Source of the DNA: Sistotremastrum niveocremeum HHB9708
Taxonomy: Eukaryota > Basidiomycota > Agaricomycetes > Sistotremastrales > Sistotremastraceae
Assembly (NCBI GenBank): GCA_001630475.1
Contig: KV419405.1
Coordinates: forward strand, 232,513-296,512
Direction: 5' to 3'
Length of the DNA stretch: 64,000 nt
The notes beneath the pieces were generated by a model. It was not told the origin of the DNA. It saw nothing but the letters and a program-made list of their open reading frames with translations, and made no database searches. Of the stretch, positions 24,254 through 36,535 are shown piece by piece (the stretch's first letter is position 1; the number at the start of each line of letters is the position of its first letter). A program made the position numbers and the translations under genes.

Positions 24254-26491
24254 ATGGCATCTGCTACGCTATACTTAGGCCTTGCTATTTCCGCCGTGGT
24301 CCTTCTTGTGGTCACCAATTATCGAGTTCGAGCGCGGAAGAGATTGTCTTTCCCCCCGGGTCCAAAGGGCCTTCCATTCTTCGGGAACGCGTTCCAATAC
24401 CCAGAAGTTGACCCTTGGGAACAATTTGCCCAGTGGGAGAAAGAATATGGTCTGCTTCTCATTTCAGTCTGAGAGGCTTTACTCAACGGATCTCAGGTGA
24501 CGTGGTTGGACTCTCCTTGTTTGGCCAAAACGTCGTTATCATCAACAAATACGGAGCAGCATCCGACCTCCTAGAGAAGCGAAGCTCGATCTATTCCAAC
24601 CGGCCCCAGAACGCTCTCTGGGCAAAATAGTCAGTTCTCCTAATCTTTATCTCATCGACATCGCTGAATTGTGAGGTAGCGGTGGCTGGGATTTTGCTGT
24701 GACCGCGGCAAACCCTGGAGAGTTCTTCAACCTTGAGCGTCGTTTTCTCAGTCAATTCTTTAATACATCGGCAGTGAGGCAATTTTTCAACTTGATCACC
24801 AAGAATACCCAACGATATGTGACCTTGATATCGACGGATCCTGCCAAGTTCAGAGATTGGAACAGGATGTTAGTTTGAATATGCTGGAGAAAGTGAACGC
24901 ACGCTAACGAGTGTCGAAGGACAACTGCCGCAAATATTCTATCTGCAGCATACGGTCATGAGGGTAAGATCATTTCGTTAGATGATCATGTAGGTTGTTT
25001 AAGGCTCACATGGCGTTCACAGTCACCGACGAAAATGATGAATGGGTTCAAAGAACGGACCAAGCTATGCGAAGCATTGGACTTCTTGGCACGATTGGGA
25101 CTCATCCTATCGATATCATCCCCAGTCGTGAGTGTTGCATTGCAGTACGCGTTTCGCTTTTTTATGCTGGAAAAAAAGTGGGTCTGCTACCTTTCCGCAT
25201 CTGGGGCCGAAAATTCTATAAGGGGATGAAGACAGTACAAAAATGTGCACGTGAGATGAGCGTTCTACCGTTCCAGCTAGTAAAAGAGCAAGTCGTATGT
25301 GTCAGATCTTGAGGCGAAAGAATAAACAACAGCTCACCCGAGAATAGCACTCTGGGACCGCAATTCCATCTATAACTTCAACACTCATTGAGAGTCATCT
25401 GCTTCCCGACGGCTCTGTTAAGCATGAGAGAGAAATCTACGGAAGCGCAGCAGTTGTTTATATGGGTAAGCCTACCTTTGAGATGTTACGCATTTTGACC
25501 AATCCATTACAGCCGGCGCGGACACTGTCAGCTCATCGAAGCGTTACTTGAGACGGCATCACTGACTTTTCTCCCACAGACCGTTTCTTCCATCGATTCT
25601 TTTATTTTAGCAATGATGTTATCCCCCGAGGTTCAGGAACGGGCGCAGAAGTACATCGACGAACTTCTACAGGGAGAAAGGCTTCCCGATCTAGATGACC
25701 GTGATTCTCTCCCTTATTTGTCCGCCATCGTAAAGGAGACCTTGAGGTATTAGACTTTTCCTTAACATTATCAATACCTGTTTAATTTTCACTAGATGGC
25801 AACCAATCGTCCCCTTAGGTCTGGTCGCTACATTTCTAGCTTTTACTAACAGGGCCGCTCATTATGAGGTTGGTATGTAGGACTCGCGCATTGCCTCGCG
25901 CAAGACGACACCTACCGAAACTACCATCTTCCCGCCGACACCATGATTATTCCCAATTTATGGTATGGCGCAATCTAAAGCAATCATTATAGTCTGAACT
26001 TGTATGACAGGAAGATGTTGCGAGACCCTGATGAGTTCCCCGAACCTGAGAAATTCGAACCCGAACGCTTCATCAACACTCAGTCGGTGCCGCCGTCCTT
26101 GAGGACTGACGTTCGAGACCCAGAAGAGATGGCGTGGGGGTTCGGCAAAAGGTACTTTCCATCTTCTCAATCTTCCGAGCTGCTTCAATCTCTTGCAGAA
26201 TATGTCCCGGACGTCATTTCGCCTATGCAACGCTGTGGATTACTTTTGCTACGTTGCTTACGGTGTTTGACATCTCGTTGCCGAAGGATGAAGCTGGGAA
26301 TGATATTATTCCGGACCTCAATTATGTTAATGGCATTGTCATGTGAGTCGCTTGGTCACGACCCACTAGCACATCTCACTGACCGGAGCTCAAGTCATCC
26401 CAAGCCTTTCCGGTGCATCTTCAAGCCTCGTTCTGATCATGCTTTAAGCCTTCTTCAAACAACAAATGACTTGCAGGAAGGAGCTGAATGA
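24254..26491 (+). CDS. Cytochrome P450 D
   Basis: Start ATG at 24254 (MASATLYLGLAISAVVLLVV), a single anchor, then FPPGPKGLPFFGNAFQYPE. After the first intron come GDVVGLSLFGQNVVIINK and KRSSIYSNRPQNALWAK. Then SGGWDFAVTAANPGEFFNLE, the I-helix AGADT, TVSSIDSFILAMMLSPEVQ, the K-helix IVKETLR, PEPEKFEPERFIN and WGFGKR. Across an intron comes ICPGRHFAYATLWITFATLL. The C-terminus is HPKPFRCIFKPRSDHALSLL...EGAE, stop 26489-26491. Motifs and exon borders match P450 E closely, so D and E are the youngest-looking duplicate pair. It appears intact. Confidence 0.92.
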
Positions 26492-26913
26492 AGCCATTTG
26501 CGTCCGGAGGGGCTCAAATTGATGGGTAGCTGAAAGCACTTGTAGTCTGTCTATAGTTAATCTTGGTTGAAAGTCGTTAGAGAGCTGTATCACCAGTAGC
26601 AATGAGTGAGTTGCTAGAAAAAAATGTCGAAAATAGACCGCCTTTATTGCATCCGAGCGCCGAGTTCCTGGATCAGGAAACTTCTTATCATGAAATTTCT
26701 GCAGACGCCGGAGTTGCACTACAGTACAGGCTGGAGGTCATCGGAGACATTCCTCTGGCACAGTTTGTCATTCAACCAAGATGCCCAGGAAAACTAGCAA
26801 TATTATTGCGCCGGATGATTTTTGAAGCGCATTACTTGCCATTAGACTTTGTAGAGTTGCTGACATAATTTGTGCTTCGCCAGGGTCCGACTCGTCCCGA
26901 ACCAGCTCCCGAA

Positions 26914-26958
26914 CCCCACGCCATGTTGGCTGAAGATGGCGACTTGCCATGCTTATGC
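26914..26958 (+). promoter_or_regulatory. Conserved upstream block of P450 E
   Basis: CCCACGCCATGTTGGC followed by ATGGCGA and a CCATGCTTATG-like tail lies 109 bp before the P450 E start. It corresponds in sequence and spacing to the block before P450 D. The surrounding upstream sequence is otherwise diverged. Confidence 0.5.
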
Positions 26959-27022
26959 AGACATATCTCGTCCTGTACGGTTGTCAGCGCCCTCGTCAAT
27001 TCTGGAGAATATTTGAAGGGCA

Positions 27023-29239
27023 ATGGGATCCATCACCTATCTCTTCGCGATCGCCGTAGCAGCTTATCTGTTCTTCGATCAACGATCTCGCGCACGGAAA
27101 GCGCGACGTTTTCCTCCTGGTCCGAAGCCATTACCGTTCCTGGGTAACGCATTGCAATTTCCAGCGTCTGACCCTGGGGAAAAGTTTGCAGAGTGGGAAA
27201 AGGAATTTGGTACAACTGCGCTTTCTCCAGATCATGACAGTTCATTAACAGAGACTAGGTGACGTAGTCGGTTTAACGTTGTACGGGCAAAAAGTCATAG
27301 TCGTCAATACATACACCGCCGCTGCCGAGCTTTTGGAGAAAAGGAGCTCCATCTATTCCAATAGACCACAGCGAGCTCTGTTCGCAAAATAGTGAGCCTT
27401 CCCTAACTCTGCGCTTACCGACCACTTATATCCCATTTAGCGGAGGCTGGGACTTCGCGATCTCGGCCACCAATCCTGGGGAGCTCTTCAACCTTGAGCG
27501 TCGGTTTTTGAACCAATTCTTTAACACATCCGCTGTCAAGCGGTACTTCAATCTGATCACCAAGAATGCAAGACGATATATCAGCTTGACGGCCAATGAT
27601 CCCACACGATTTAGAGACTGGAACAGAATGTAAGATTTTCTCGGTCTGTCTACATAGGAACGCAATTGAAAAACGATCTAGCACGACAGCTGCAAATATT
27701 CTATCCGTGGCGTACGGGCACGAAGGTGCGACACTAGCGTTCGATTGGGCGTGATTTTAACCCTTCTGATTCAAGTGGCGGACGAAAATGACGAATGGGT
27801 TGAAAGAACAGAGCAAGCTATGAAGAGCTTTGGAGTGCTAGGTCCACCAGGCACCCATCCTATCGATATCTTCCCCTCGCGTGAGTGTTCATGTAACCAG
27901 CACCATCGCACATCACCTAAATGAAGAAGTTGGTTATCTTCCGTTTCGTATATGGGGCCTTAAATTCTCGGAGGGCATGAAGATCGTGCAAAAATGCGCA
28001 CATGAAATGAGCATTGTGCCATACAAATTAGTCAAAGATCAAGTGGTATGAAACTTTTCTGTTATAAAATGGATGCGTTCATCTGACTAGTAGGGAAGTT
28101 AGCCGGCACCGCGGTTCCTTCTCTTTCTTCGACTCTCATCGAAAACAACTTATTGCCTGACAAATCTGTCAAGAACGAGAAAGCGATCTATGGTAGTGCT
28201 GCGGTAGTATATATGGGTATGTCTGATTGATCACAATTCTATACACAATCTGACCGTGAATTTAGCTGGTGCCGATACCGTATGTTTGAACCATTGCACG
28301 CTGACATAAAAATAGTAACGCGGTGCTTCAGACAGTGTCTTCGATAGACTCCTTCCTTCTGGCAATGCTCTTATATCCCGACATCCAGAAGAAGGCACAA
28401 AGATATGTCGACGGACTTTTACAAGGAGAACGGCTCCCGACCCTGGAAGATCGAGACTCATTACCGTATATCCAAGCCATTGTGAAGGAAACTCTTCGGT
28501 ACGCAGTAGTTCGTCCACTTCTCATCCCGCTAAAGTGTCATAGGTGGCAGCCGATTGTGCCTCTAGGTTTGCTGTCTTGTTTTTCAAGTGATGAAGTATT
28601 GATTACGTAATGGTCTAGGGTTACCGCATTCGTTATCCCAGGACGATACATATCGTGACTACTTCCTCCCTGCCGACACTATGGTCATTTACAACTTGCG
28701 GTATATACAAACAATATCCTCCGCTGCTCTGACATCGAACAGCCTTGCAGGAGATTATTGCGAGACCCCACGGAATATCCCGAACCGGATCAATTCAAAC
28801 CTGAGCGCTTTATTGACTCTGATGCTGGTCAACTAAAGTTAAGGACTGACGTCCGAGATCCTGAAGATATGGCATTTGGGTTCGGTAAAAGGTGCGTCGC
28901 GGCTTTACGAGTCAAGCAAAGGCAATCATTTACATCATATTCAGAATATGTCCTGGTCGTCATTTCGCCAATGCGACGCTCTGGATCACGTTCGCGACAT
29001 TGCTGACAGTTTTCGATATTTCGTTGGCCAAAAATGAAGCTGGAGAGCCTATACTTCCTGACTTACAGTACGTCAATGGCACTGTTAGGTACGTCGCTTG
29101 TACGAACCGCGTTGAGTTTTTCTCTGAACTTTCTTATGCAAGTCATCCGAAACACTTTCAATGTGTCTTTCGGGCTCGGTCTGAGCATGCCTTGAGTTTA
29201 TTGCAATCTACCAGTGATTTATTCGACGCTTTGGAATAA
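27023..29239 (+). CDS. Cytochrome P450 E
   Basis: Start ATG at 27023 (MGSITYLFAIAVAAYLFF), anchor, then FPPGPKPLPFLGNALQFPA. Following exons give GDVVGLTLYGQKVIVVNTY, KRSSIYSNRPQRALFAK, SGGWDFAISATNPGELFNLE, the I-helix AGADT and TVSSIDSFLLAMLLYPDIQ. The K-helix IVKETLR, EPDQFKPERFIDS and MAFGFGKR come next, then across an intron ICPGRHFANATLWITFATLL. It ends HPKHFQCVFRARSEHALSLL...DALE at 29239. It is the closest paralogue of P450 D in motif wording and intron placement, and appears intact. Confidence 0.92.
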
Positions 29240-29496
29240 GTCTCATGTTTAGATAAGGGCTCCGGCCCTTCGTTGGATATTATGCTTGATCCTGTGCCCA
29301 TGTGGGGACGATTTTTGACCGCGAAGTATTGCAAGAAGTTGATTGAGATCATGTCAACTATGATGCAAACTATGCTTGTCTGATAAGTGGCAAAATTGGG
29401 TATTGTAGAGACATTACGCCTGTCTATAGTGAGGTATACCATATCAACAGTCGAATATTAAAACGGGATCTTCAGCTGTTGGCGTCCGAGATTGTT

Positions 29497-30613
29497 CTAG
29501 ATCGGAAGTAAACTGAGAGCGACAGGCTGAACCGTCTGAGTAGGAAATGCTGCAGAATACGCTTGTAAATCTGCTGTCAAACTGAGGCCCGCGATTCCCT
29601 CAGTGAAGATGATCAACGGCACGCTGACTATGCTTAGAGCATCAGAATATGATGCGCGTCGACGTCGAATATTGGTGGACCTACCCGCGAAGTTCCGCCA
29701 TTGTGCCGTGACAGAAAGTGTCCAAGGATCTATTTGCCAGATCGTGCTTTCACCTGAGCCAACGAAATCTCCAGCGACTTCATACCACGAGGCTGCAGAA
29801 ATTCTTGATCAATAAAGTCTCAATAGATGAGGATTAGGCTTACAAGGCACTATAGTTATATAACCCCATCTAGAAGTTCCTCTTGAGCGATCATATTCAA
29901 TGCTACAGGTCTTGAAATCTTACGCTGCGTTTCCCGGACCGAATCGATTGCCTTTGCTCCCGGGACCGAGGCCTATTCCGATGAACGGAAGAGCTTGACC
30001 GGCTACCGCGATGTCAACAAAGCCTGTCGTGCTGCTGACGGTGAATATCGCCGCTTTTGTGATGTCTGTGATGAACTTGAACTGGTAATATCCGTCTGAA
30101 ATCATGTGAATGTTGGATATCATGCTGTCGTCTCAAGATAACGCACTCAATGTTTGACTGATAAATCCCAAGGCAAGTCCATTCATGTCCTTCACTACCA
30201 TATGGGCCATAAAACTGAGGAAAAAATCGGGATCAGCCGTGGGGGGAGATCAGGATATGATACAATTACGGGAGTGCCAAAGGCGTCATCGAGACCGCCT
30301 GTCTGGGTGCAAGTTCTGTATATGATGGCGGGTGTAAGATATAGCATGAAAATTAGTTTACACTTAACAAACCGACACGAGAAGCTTGACGCTTAAAGAT
30401 ACCATCTTGAAGAAATTTGGGAGACCTGGGAGGAAGTCCAGCGGCGAGCAAAGCAGCGTTCGATAGTGGTTTAATCTGCTGATATCCCGCAGCGGCTTTA
30501 TCATCGGACAGCGAAGGTGAGGAGTGTCTGCTAGATCCGTCCTTGTAGATGCGTTTCCCCAGGCCAGCTGAGGCGACTACTGCGAAGACGAGAAAGACCG
30601 ACGATAATCGCAT
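29497..30613 (-). CDS. Small secreted protein of a basidiomycete-specific family
   Basis: Start ATG at 30613. The N-terminus MRLSSVFLVFAVVASAGLG is a signal peptide. A propeptide-like stretch follows with PLSNAALLAAGLPPRSPKFL, a signature I associate with a common Agaricomycete family of secreted proteins of unknown function. Further exons on minus give VKDMNGLALGFISQTLSAL, FVDIAVAGQALPFIGIGLG, STIWQIDPWTLSVTAQWRN and SLTADLQAYSAAFPTQ. These match the order of the family's G-(Y/F)-(I/V)-S, E-(S/T)-x-I-W and Q-W-x-N motifs. The end is ...LSLLPI with the stop at 29497-29499. Exon borders were not all resolved. It lies against transcription direction inside the P450 plus-strand arm, between genes E and F. 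Confidence 0.72.
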
Positions 30614-31527
30614 CGTCCAAGGACAGAGCAGAAAAAAAAGGTCGACGGTCACCTCATCTTCAAAATTGTTTCGAGCGTTGTCCTCCGTCGGTTACCATGA
30701 AGGACCCTGGCTTGGCAAGGGGACCGCCGGATCTTCGAGTCGCGACAAAGACATGAATGGTTCGTTCCTGGCAACTCGTGAAATTGTTCCGAGGTTTTCG
30801 AGTTGGATTCCGTTTTCCATGGTCGTCCATTTCCGTCGTTGTGTCAAAGTCCTTGCAATTGGAAGGCTCTATACCTTCGTCCTAATTGGCAGGGATCTAG
30901 AAGCTCAGCAGCTGAAATCCTCTGGGTACATTACCGGTACGTCGTTGAACGAGCCTTTTAGCTTTGCTTACATAATAATGCGCGATGGTCGGATATCGGG
31001 ATAACACGTCGGAGTTCCCATATTTGTTTGAGCACAGTGGCGGCCTCCCCGGGCAACGCTGAAGAGTCTTGAACACAGGGCACGTCGGCGTTGGACACAA
31101 TTTAATCTGAGCATCGCTACTATTTCATTTCTGATCGTGGAGATCAGCTCTTCCTGTCAAGCTCGGTAGTCTTGGAGGACGATGTGTGAACTCTTGTGTG
31201 AACTCTTCAGGGATTCCCAAGAAGCCGCAGGTGAAAGGACAGTATGGTGGCACCTAACGTCAAGGCTGAACCACGCAGAGGACTTCAAAATCTGAAACAA
31301 ATGTCAAATGGATTGTGGCGCTCATAAACACACTGCTCACACATGGTGCCTTTATGAGTCCTCCCACACCGGTAACCGTTGACAGTTTGTTCTCACGCAT
31401 GCTCGTACGCCAACACGCTTCCCTAATTCCACGTGCAGGCACAATACTCCTTCTTGAAGGTTCCTTTGATTCAACCTCCCTCGATCTTGCAGATTCGCTT
31501 TGAGCGCACTCTCTCTCTCTGTTACTG
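30614..31527. other. Divergent intergenic region
   Basis: About 900 bp between the secreted-protein gene and P450 F, expected to hold both promoters. A 12-bp direct repeat (GTGTGAACTCTT, twice near 31185-31210) and a CT run just before 31528 are visible. No gene was seen. Confidence 0.5.
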
Positions 31528-33769
31528 ATGGTGCAACATTATTCTTTCTCTGTGTTGGCAGCTACGATTGCGATAGGGGCTATAGCATCCTTCATGTTAT
31601 GGAGGAACCTAACAGGTCCAGAAGGAAACAGCGGATCATCTCAAACGCGTCTGCCTAGAGGGCCCCGGGGAATCCCTTTGATAGGGAATGCCCTCGATAT
31701 GGTCACCAGAACACCTTGGTTGAAGTTCACAGAGTGGGCAGCTCTCTATGGTCGATTCCATGTTCATCGCCGCAAACGCACTGCCAGCTGACGTTTGAGA
31801 CAGGGAATGTTGTCTATTTCTCCGCCTTGGGAAAGAACATGATACTTCTGAATACTTACAAAGTGGCCACGGATCTGCTAGACTCTCAAGGAGCCATTTA
31901 CTCGGAGCGACCCAAGTTTGCACTCGCTGCTGACTAGTTGGTTGACTTCCATAGATCCTTGACATGAAGAGGGCTCATCCGATTTCAGTGGCGGTTGGGG
32001 CTGGCTTCTGCCCACCCTCCCTTATAGCGGTAACAAAAATTTCCAAACGCAGCGCCGATTCCTCAATCAGCACCTCAATGCTACCGCGGTCAACACCTAC
32101 CATGAGCTGATCCTTAGAAATGTGAAGATTCTCGCATCCAATCTCTTGCGTCACCCGGATGGATTCCAGAAATATAACAGAATGTCCTCATCCTTGACCT
32201 TAGTAGACGTGGACGACACCGGTCTGATCTTTGATCCAGGTACGCTGGGGCGAATATACTGGATATTACATATGGCCACAAAGGTGAAATTGCATTGCGA
32301 CATTCTGAAACGATCCTCATCTCTCTAGTCACTGCACCTGATGATCCTTGGATCAAGCAAGCCGATGATGCTTTTCGGACTCTCGAAGCTTTTGGACTGC
32401 CAGGAACGCACCCTATAGACATCTTCCCGTGGCGTAAGTATCGACTGGTAAATATGCTAGAACTATAGTCATATTTTGTGGAAAAGTGGGGAAGCTGCCG
32501 TTCTGGGTTTGGGGATGTTCGTTCTCGAAAACGATGGCAAAGATGAGAGAAGCAGCATCAGTCATCAGCCAGGGTCCCTATGAGTCCATGAAGAAGCAAT
32601 ATGTCAGTATTCATGGAAGCTCGCGCCAAGTGGACTGCGGCATCTCTGCAGATCGTCGGAGAGGCACCTCGCTCTATGTGTGCATCACTAATTGAAGCGA
32701 ATGTTGACGATGACGGGAGGGTGAACCAAGAGTCGGATATTATATCCGCGACAGCCATCGTGTATATTGGCGAGTATATTCCTTATTTTTCGTGAAGTCT
32801 GGCGTATTGTTTACAAGCCTTTCGCAGGTGGGGCCGATACAGTGTGTGCTTTTTGGAAGCTAGAGAAAATTGACTGACATAGGATGTAGACAGTAGCAGT
32901 ATTGGATATATTCTTCCTGGCCATGCTTCTTAATCCAGAGGTCCAAAAGACAGCTCAGAAGAGTCTAGACGCTGTCCTGAATGGCAGTAGACTGCCGAAT
33001 CTCGATGACCGCAAGTCTCTTCCGTACGTGACCGCAATTATGAGAGAGACATTGAGGTAGGTGTCGCATTTTCGCGTGGAGATTTGATGCCGAATCGTCT
33101 CGAAGGTGGTATCCGATATTTCCAGCCGGTACGAGAACTGCCCTTCATAGAAGTACACATTGAATCGAATTGCCTGCTCGGAAGGCGTACCCCATTTCTC
33201 GCTCCAAGAAGGCGAATATGATGGCAGACGAATGCCTGCTCAGAGTATGATGATCGTCAACGTCTGGTGCTGTTGCTTCATTGTTTTCTCACTAGTCACT
33301 TACCATGGTCAGGAACATTACCCGGAGTTGTAACCGTCCGGAGGAATTTTTACCTGACCGTTTTCTCGAGAAAAACGAGGATAGAACTGCAGGCGATATC
33401 GTGAATCCTGAGGATTACATCTTTGGATTTGGAAGGAGGTTCGTGTTTGCAGCAGAAAATGCTCAAGTACTGATCACGACATAGACTTTGCCCCGGTCGC
33501 AATCTGGCTTTGACATCCCTGTGGATATCGATTGCGACCGTGTTGGCTCTCTTCGATATTTCCCCGATTGAGGATGCGGAAGGCCACCCAACCACCCCCA
33601 AAGTCGAGTTTTCGAACGGCGTGATTAGGCAAGTTTCATATTTGGATATTATAAAATTGAGGCATCGATTGAATCGGCTGATGTTTTATATTTTGTTAGC
33701 TGTCCCAAACCTTTCAAGTGTAATTTTACACCCAGGTCACTGCAACATGAAATGCTCCTCAGAGACTGA
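31528..33769 (+). CDS. Cytochrome P450 F, possibly decaying
   Basis: Start ATG at 31528 (MVQHYSFSVLAATIAIGAIA). The hinge is RGPRGIPLIGNALDM instead of the usual PPGPKG. Exons give NVVYFSALGKNMILLNTY, SGGWGWLLPTLPYSGNKNFQ, ILDITYGHK, LPGTHPIDIFPW, VGKLPFWVWG, the I-helix GGADT, LPYVTAIMRETLR (K-helix), PEEFLPDRFLEKNE, DYIFGFGRR and, across an intron, LCPGRNLALTSLW. The end is CPKPFKCNFTPRS...LLRD, stop 33767-33769, after a GC-AG intron. Just before PEEF, the conserved RDPxHYP segment is lost from the open frame. The letters EHYPE occur in another frame, followed by TAA inside an apparent 10-nt insertion (33328-33337). The gene can still be read through if the acceptor at about 33312 is used, but it may be non-functional. 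Confidence 0.82.
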
Positions 33770-34188
33770 CCGTTCGCACCGAAATGGGAGAGGACGCTGA
33801 TCTTCCGGATGTTGAATGAGTCCAATAAGTTAGCTAATTAGAACATTCGCCCACCCTGTAGACTGCAGTCTGTATTAGTGTAACAATTATCCCGTTGCTA
33901 TATTTTTGAAGCTGCTCAGCTCCATCTGAGGAAAAATCCTGGGGGGGCTGATGCATTGTGCTGATGCGACCGTGATTGAGGATGCTAATTTCTCTTTCTG
34001 TGGCCGTTTAATTTGCTATTTGACGTGGAAAAGCTCAAGGTCGATGACAGTCAAGATGGCTGTTGACGAACATGGTCAGCTCAAAGTTCTCACGCGCTTT
34101 AATTGTTGCCGTCGCTGCCCAAGCGCTGACGCCCACCGCGAGAAATTCGATCAATGGCAATGATGGATCTCTGCAACCCGCCTCCGCC

Positions 34189-36403
34189 ATGGATGCGACA
34201 TATACCACTTGGATACTCGCAGTATTGATAGCAGGGCTGCTTTACAAGCTGCTGGCTAGACCCCAAAGCCACCCGCCTTATCCTCCAGGACCAAAGGGCA
34301 TCCCGATATTAGGAAACGCCTTGCAACTGCCACCAACTAAGATTTGGGCGACATTCGCGGAATGGGCTCCAGTCTATGGTGTGTATCAAGAATTAATTGA
34401 AAGCTTTCGATACTTATACTGGGCTCCTTTCGCAGGGGATATCACGGGCTTGACTGTCTTGGGCATGAAGATGATCATTCTGAATACCTACGAGGTTGCC
34501 ACCGATCTCTTGGACAAGAGAGGCTTCAACTATTCTGATCGTCCGAAGTTTGCCCTGGCGTCTGAACAGTCTGTCGTCTTACCCTGCGCCCTTCTTGGAT
34601 GGAGTTGAATGTCGATACAGTGGAGAATGGGAATTCGCGCTTCCAATGAAGTCATACGGAGAATTGTTCCATACTCAACGACGATACCTCAACCGATTTC
34701 TAACCACCTCGGCCGTCAGGAACTACCACGACTTCATGGCTGATCACGCTCGCGTAATGGCAGTCCAAATGTTGGATAAACCTGAAGATTTTCGCCGCTT
34801 CACTCGAATGTAACGCTCTGATTGGTATTTCTGGATCATATTTGACTAATTGGATCACAGGTATACCGCCTCAAATATTATGAAGATGGCATATGGGTAT
34901 AAAGGTGTGCCACAACGTTACGCTTCGCTCGATCTCTCAAACTTAGAGTCAAGAAACTAGTTACGAGTCCTGACGACGAATGGATTAAAAGAGCAGACGA
35001 CGGGATGAAGAGTGCCGAAGTCTTCGGAAATTCAGCAGCTCACCCCATCGACATCTGGCCCATCTGTGAGCAAAACACCTTCTCTAATGATACAAAGCAT
35101 CCTAAAGGCGGAATCTCAGTAGGAAAACTGCCGTATTGGGTCTGGGGTCGGGAGTTTATCCGTAAACTCAACATCATGAAAGCGGGCGCACAATCTGTTC
35201 GTCATGGTCCATATTTCTCCGTGAAGGACCAAGTCGTAAGCTGCTTCACTTCCTCGTTGCATTCCCTTATTCGGAGCCACAGTTATCCGGGATGGCGGTG
35301 CCTTCGATGACATCGACATTGATAGAGGAGCACTTGTTACCTGATGGTACCGTGAGAGACGAGGACTCACTCGCATCGATCGCAGCTACAACTTATATTG
35401 GTACCTTACCTTCATCCTGCCTCCCATGTTCTCATTATTGACGAAGAATTCAGCGGGTGCAGATACAGTATGTCAATGCATTTCTCGCCATTTGCCTTGA
35501 CGACGACAGCTTTATGGTAGACCGTCTCCGCCCTTGACACTTTCTTGTTGGCCATGATGCTATTCCCTGAAGCCCAAAAAGCGGCACAAAGAGAAATTGA
35601 TGCTGTGCTACATCGGGGGCGATTACCTACCCTCGAAGACAAAGATGCGCTACCGCATATTCAAGCCATTATGAAAGAAGTGATCAGGTAGAACCATGCC
35701 ATGAATACCACCCATTTACCATGCTCATGCTCTTCAGATGGAATCCAATTATACCCACCGGTCCGTCTATATCAAGGCTACACGTTCTGCGTGTACTCAC
35801 CTTGTCCTTCTGCAGGATTGCCTCATGCAAGCATGGAAGATGACGAATACAAAGGACTCTTCATCCCGGCCAAATCAATGATATTCGTCAATGTATGGTG
35901 CGCATATACTCGATACTGGAATCCGCCCACATTCTTATCTTCGTTATCAGGGGCCTAGTCCGCGATCCCAAGCACTATCCCTCTCCCGACGAGTTTAACC
36001 CCGAACGGTATATCGACTCCAGCGGGCCAAAACCAGTCTTGAGGAAGGACGTTCAGGATCCTGAGGATTACACGTTTGGCTTCGGGAGAAGGTGAGATTC
36101 GCGATCATTCTTTGTCCGTTTCTGATCATTGGAATGATAGGGTGTGTCCGGGTCGACATTTCGCCACGACAGGGTTATGGATCGCCATGGCCACTATTTT
36201 GACAGTCTTTGAGATCTCTATGCCGCTGGATGAAGATGGCAATCCTATTACGCCTACGCTCGAGTTTGGGATCGGAACCGTCAGGTAAGCGCAGTCCCCA
36301 ATCCTCTTCCGAATGTCACTCATTGGAGCACAGTCATCCTGGACCTTTCAAATGTAAACTGACGCCTCGGTCCGATAACGTCAAGTCCTTGCTGACAGGG
36401 TGA
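34189..36403 (+). CDS. Cytochrome P450 G (last of the array)
   Basis: Start ATG at 34189 (MDATYTTWILAVLIAGLLYK), anchor, then YPPGPKGIPILGNALQLPP. Following exons give GDITGLTVLGMKMIILNTY, KRGFNYSDRPKFALASE, EFALPMKSYGELFHTQRRYL, HPIDIWPI, VGKLPYWVWG, the I-helix AGADT, TLLAMMLFPEAQ-type sequence, IMKEVIR (K-helix), RDPKHYPSPDEFNPERY and YTFGFGRR. Across an intron comes VCPGRHFATTGLWIAMATIL. The C-terminus is HPGPFKCKLTPRSDNVKSLLTG with the stop at 36401-36403. P450 F is its nearest relative in the window (shared VATDLLD and RPKFALA wording). It appears intact. Confidence 0.92.
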
Positions 36404-36535
36404 TACGTCATTGCATCTTTCGAAAGCGTTCTCCAGGGTAGAAGGATATAGCGCTCACTCATGCTTGAGGTGTATTATGCTTGGTATTATCAAGTGAAAT
36501 CTGATGTACAACACGAAGCCCTAATCATAAAGCTC

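Noticed and set aside
12217-36403. Natural-product gene cluster with a backbone enzyme
   Set aside because: No terpene cyclase, PKS, NRPS, prenyltransferase, transporter or pathway regulator was found among the P450 genes; tandem expansion explains the array better.
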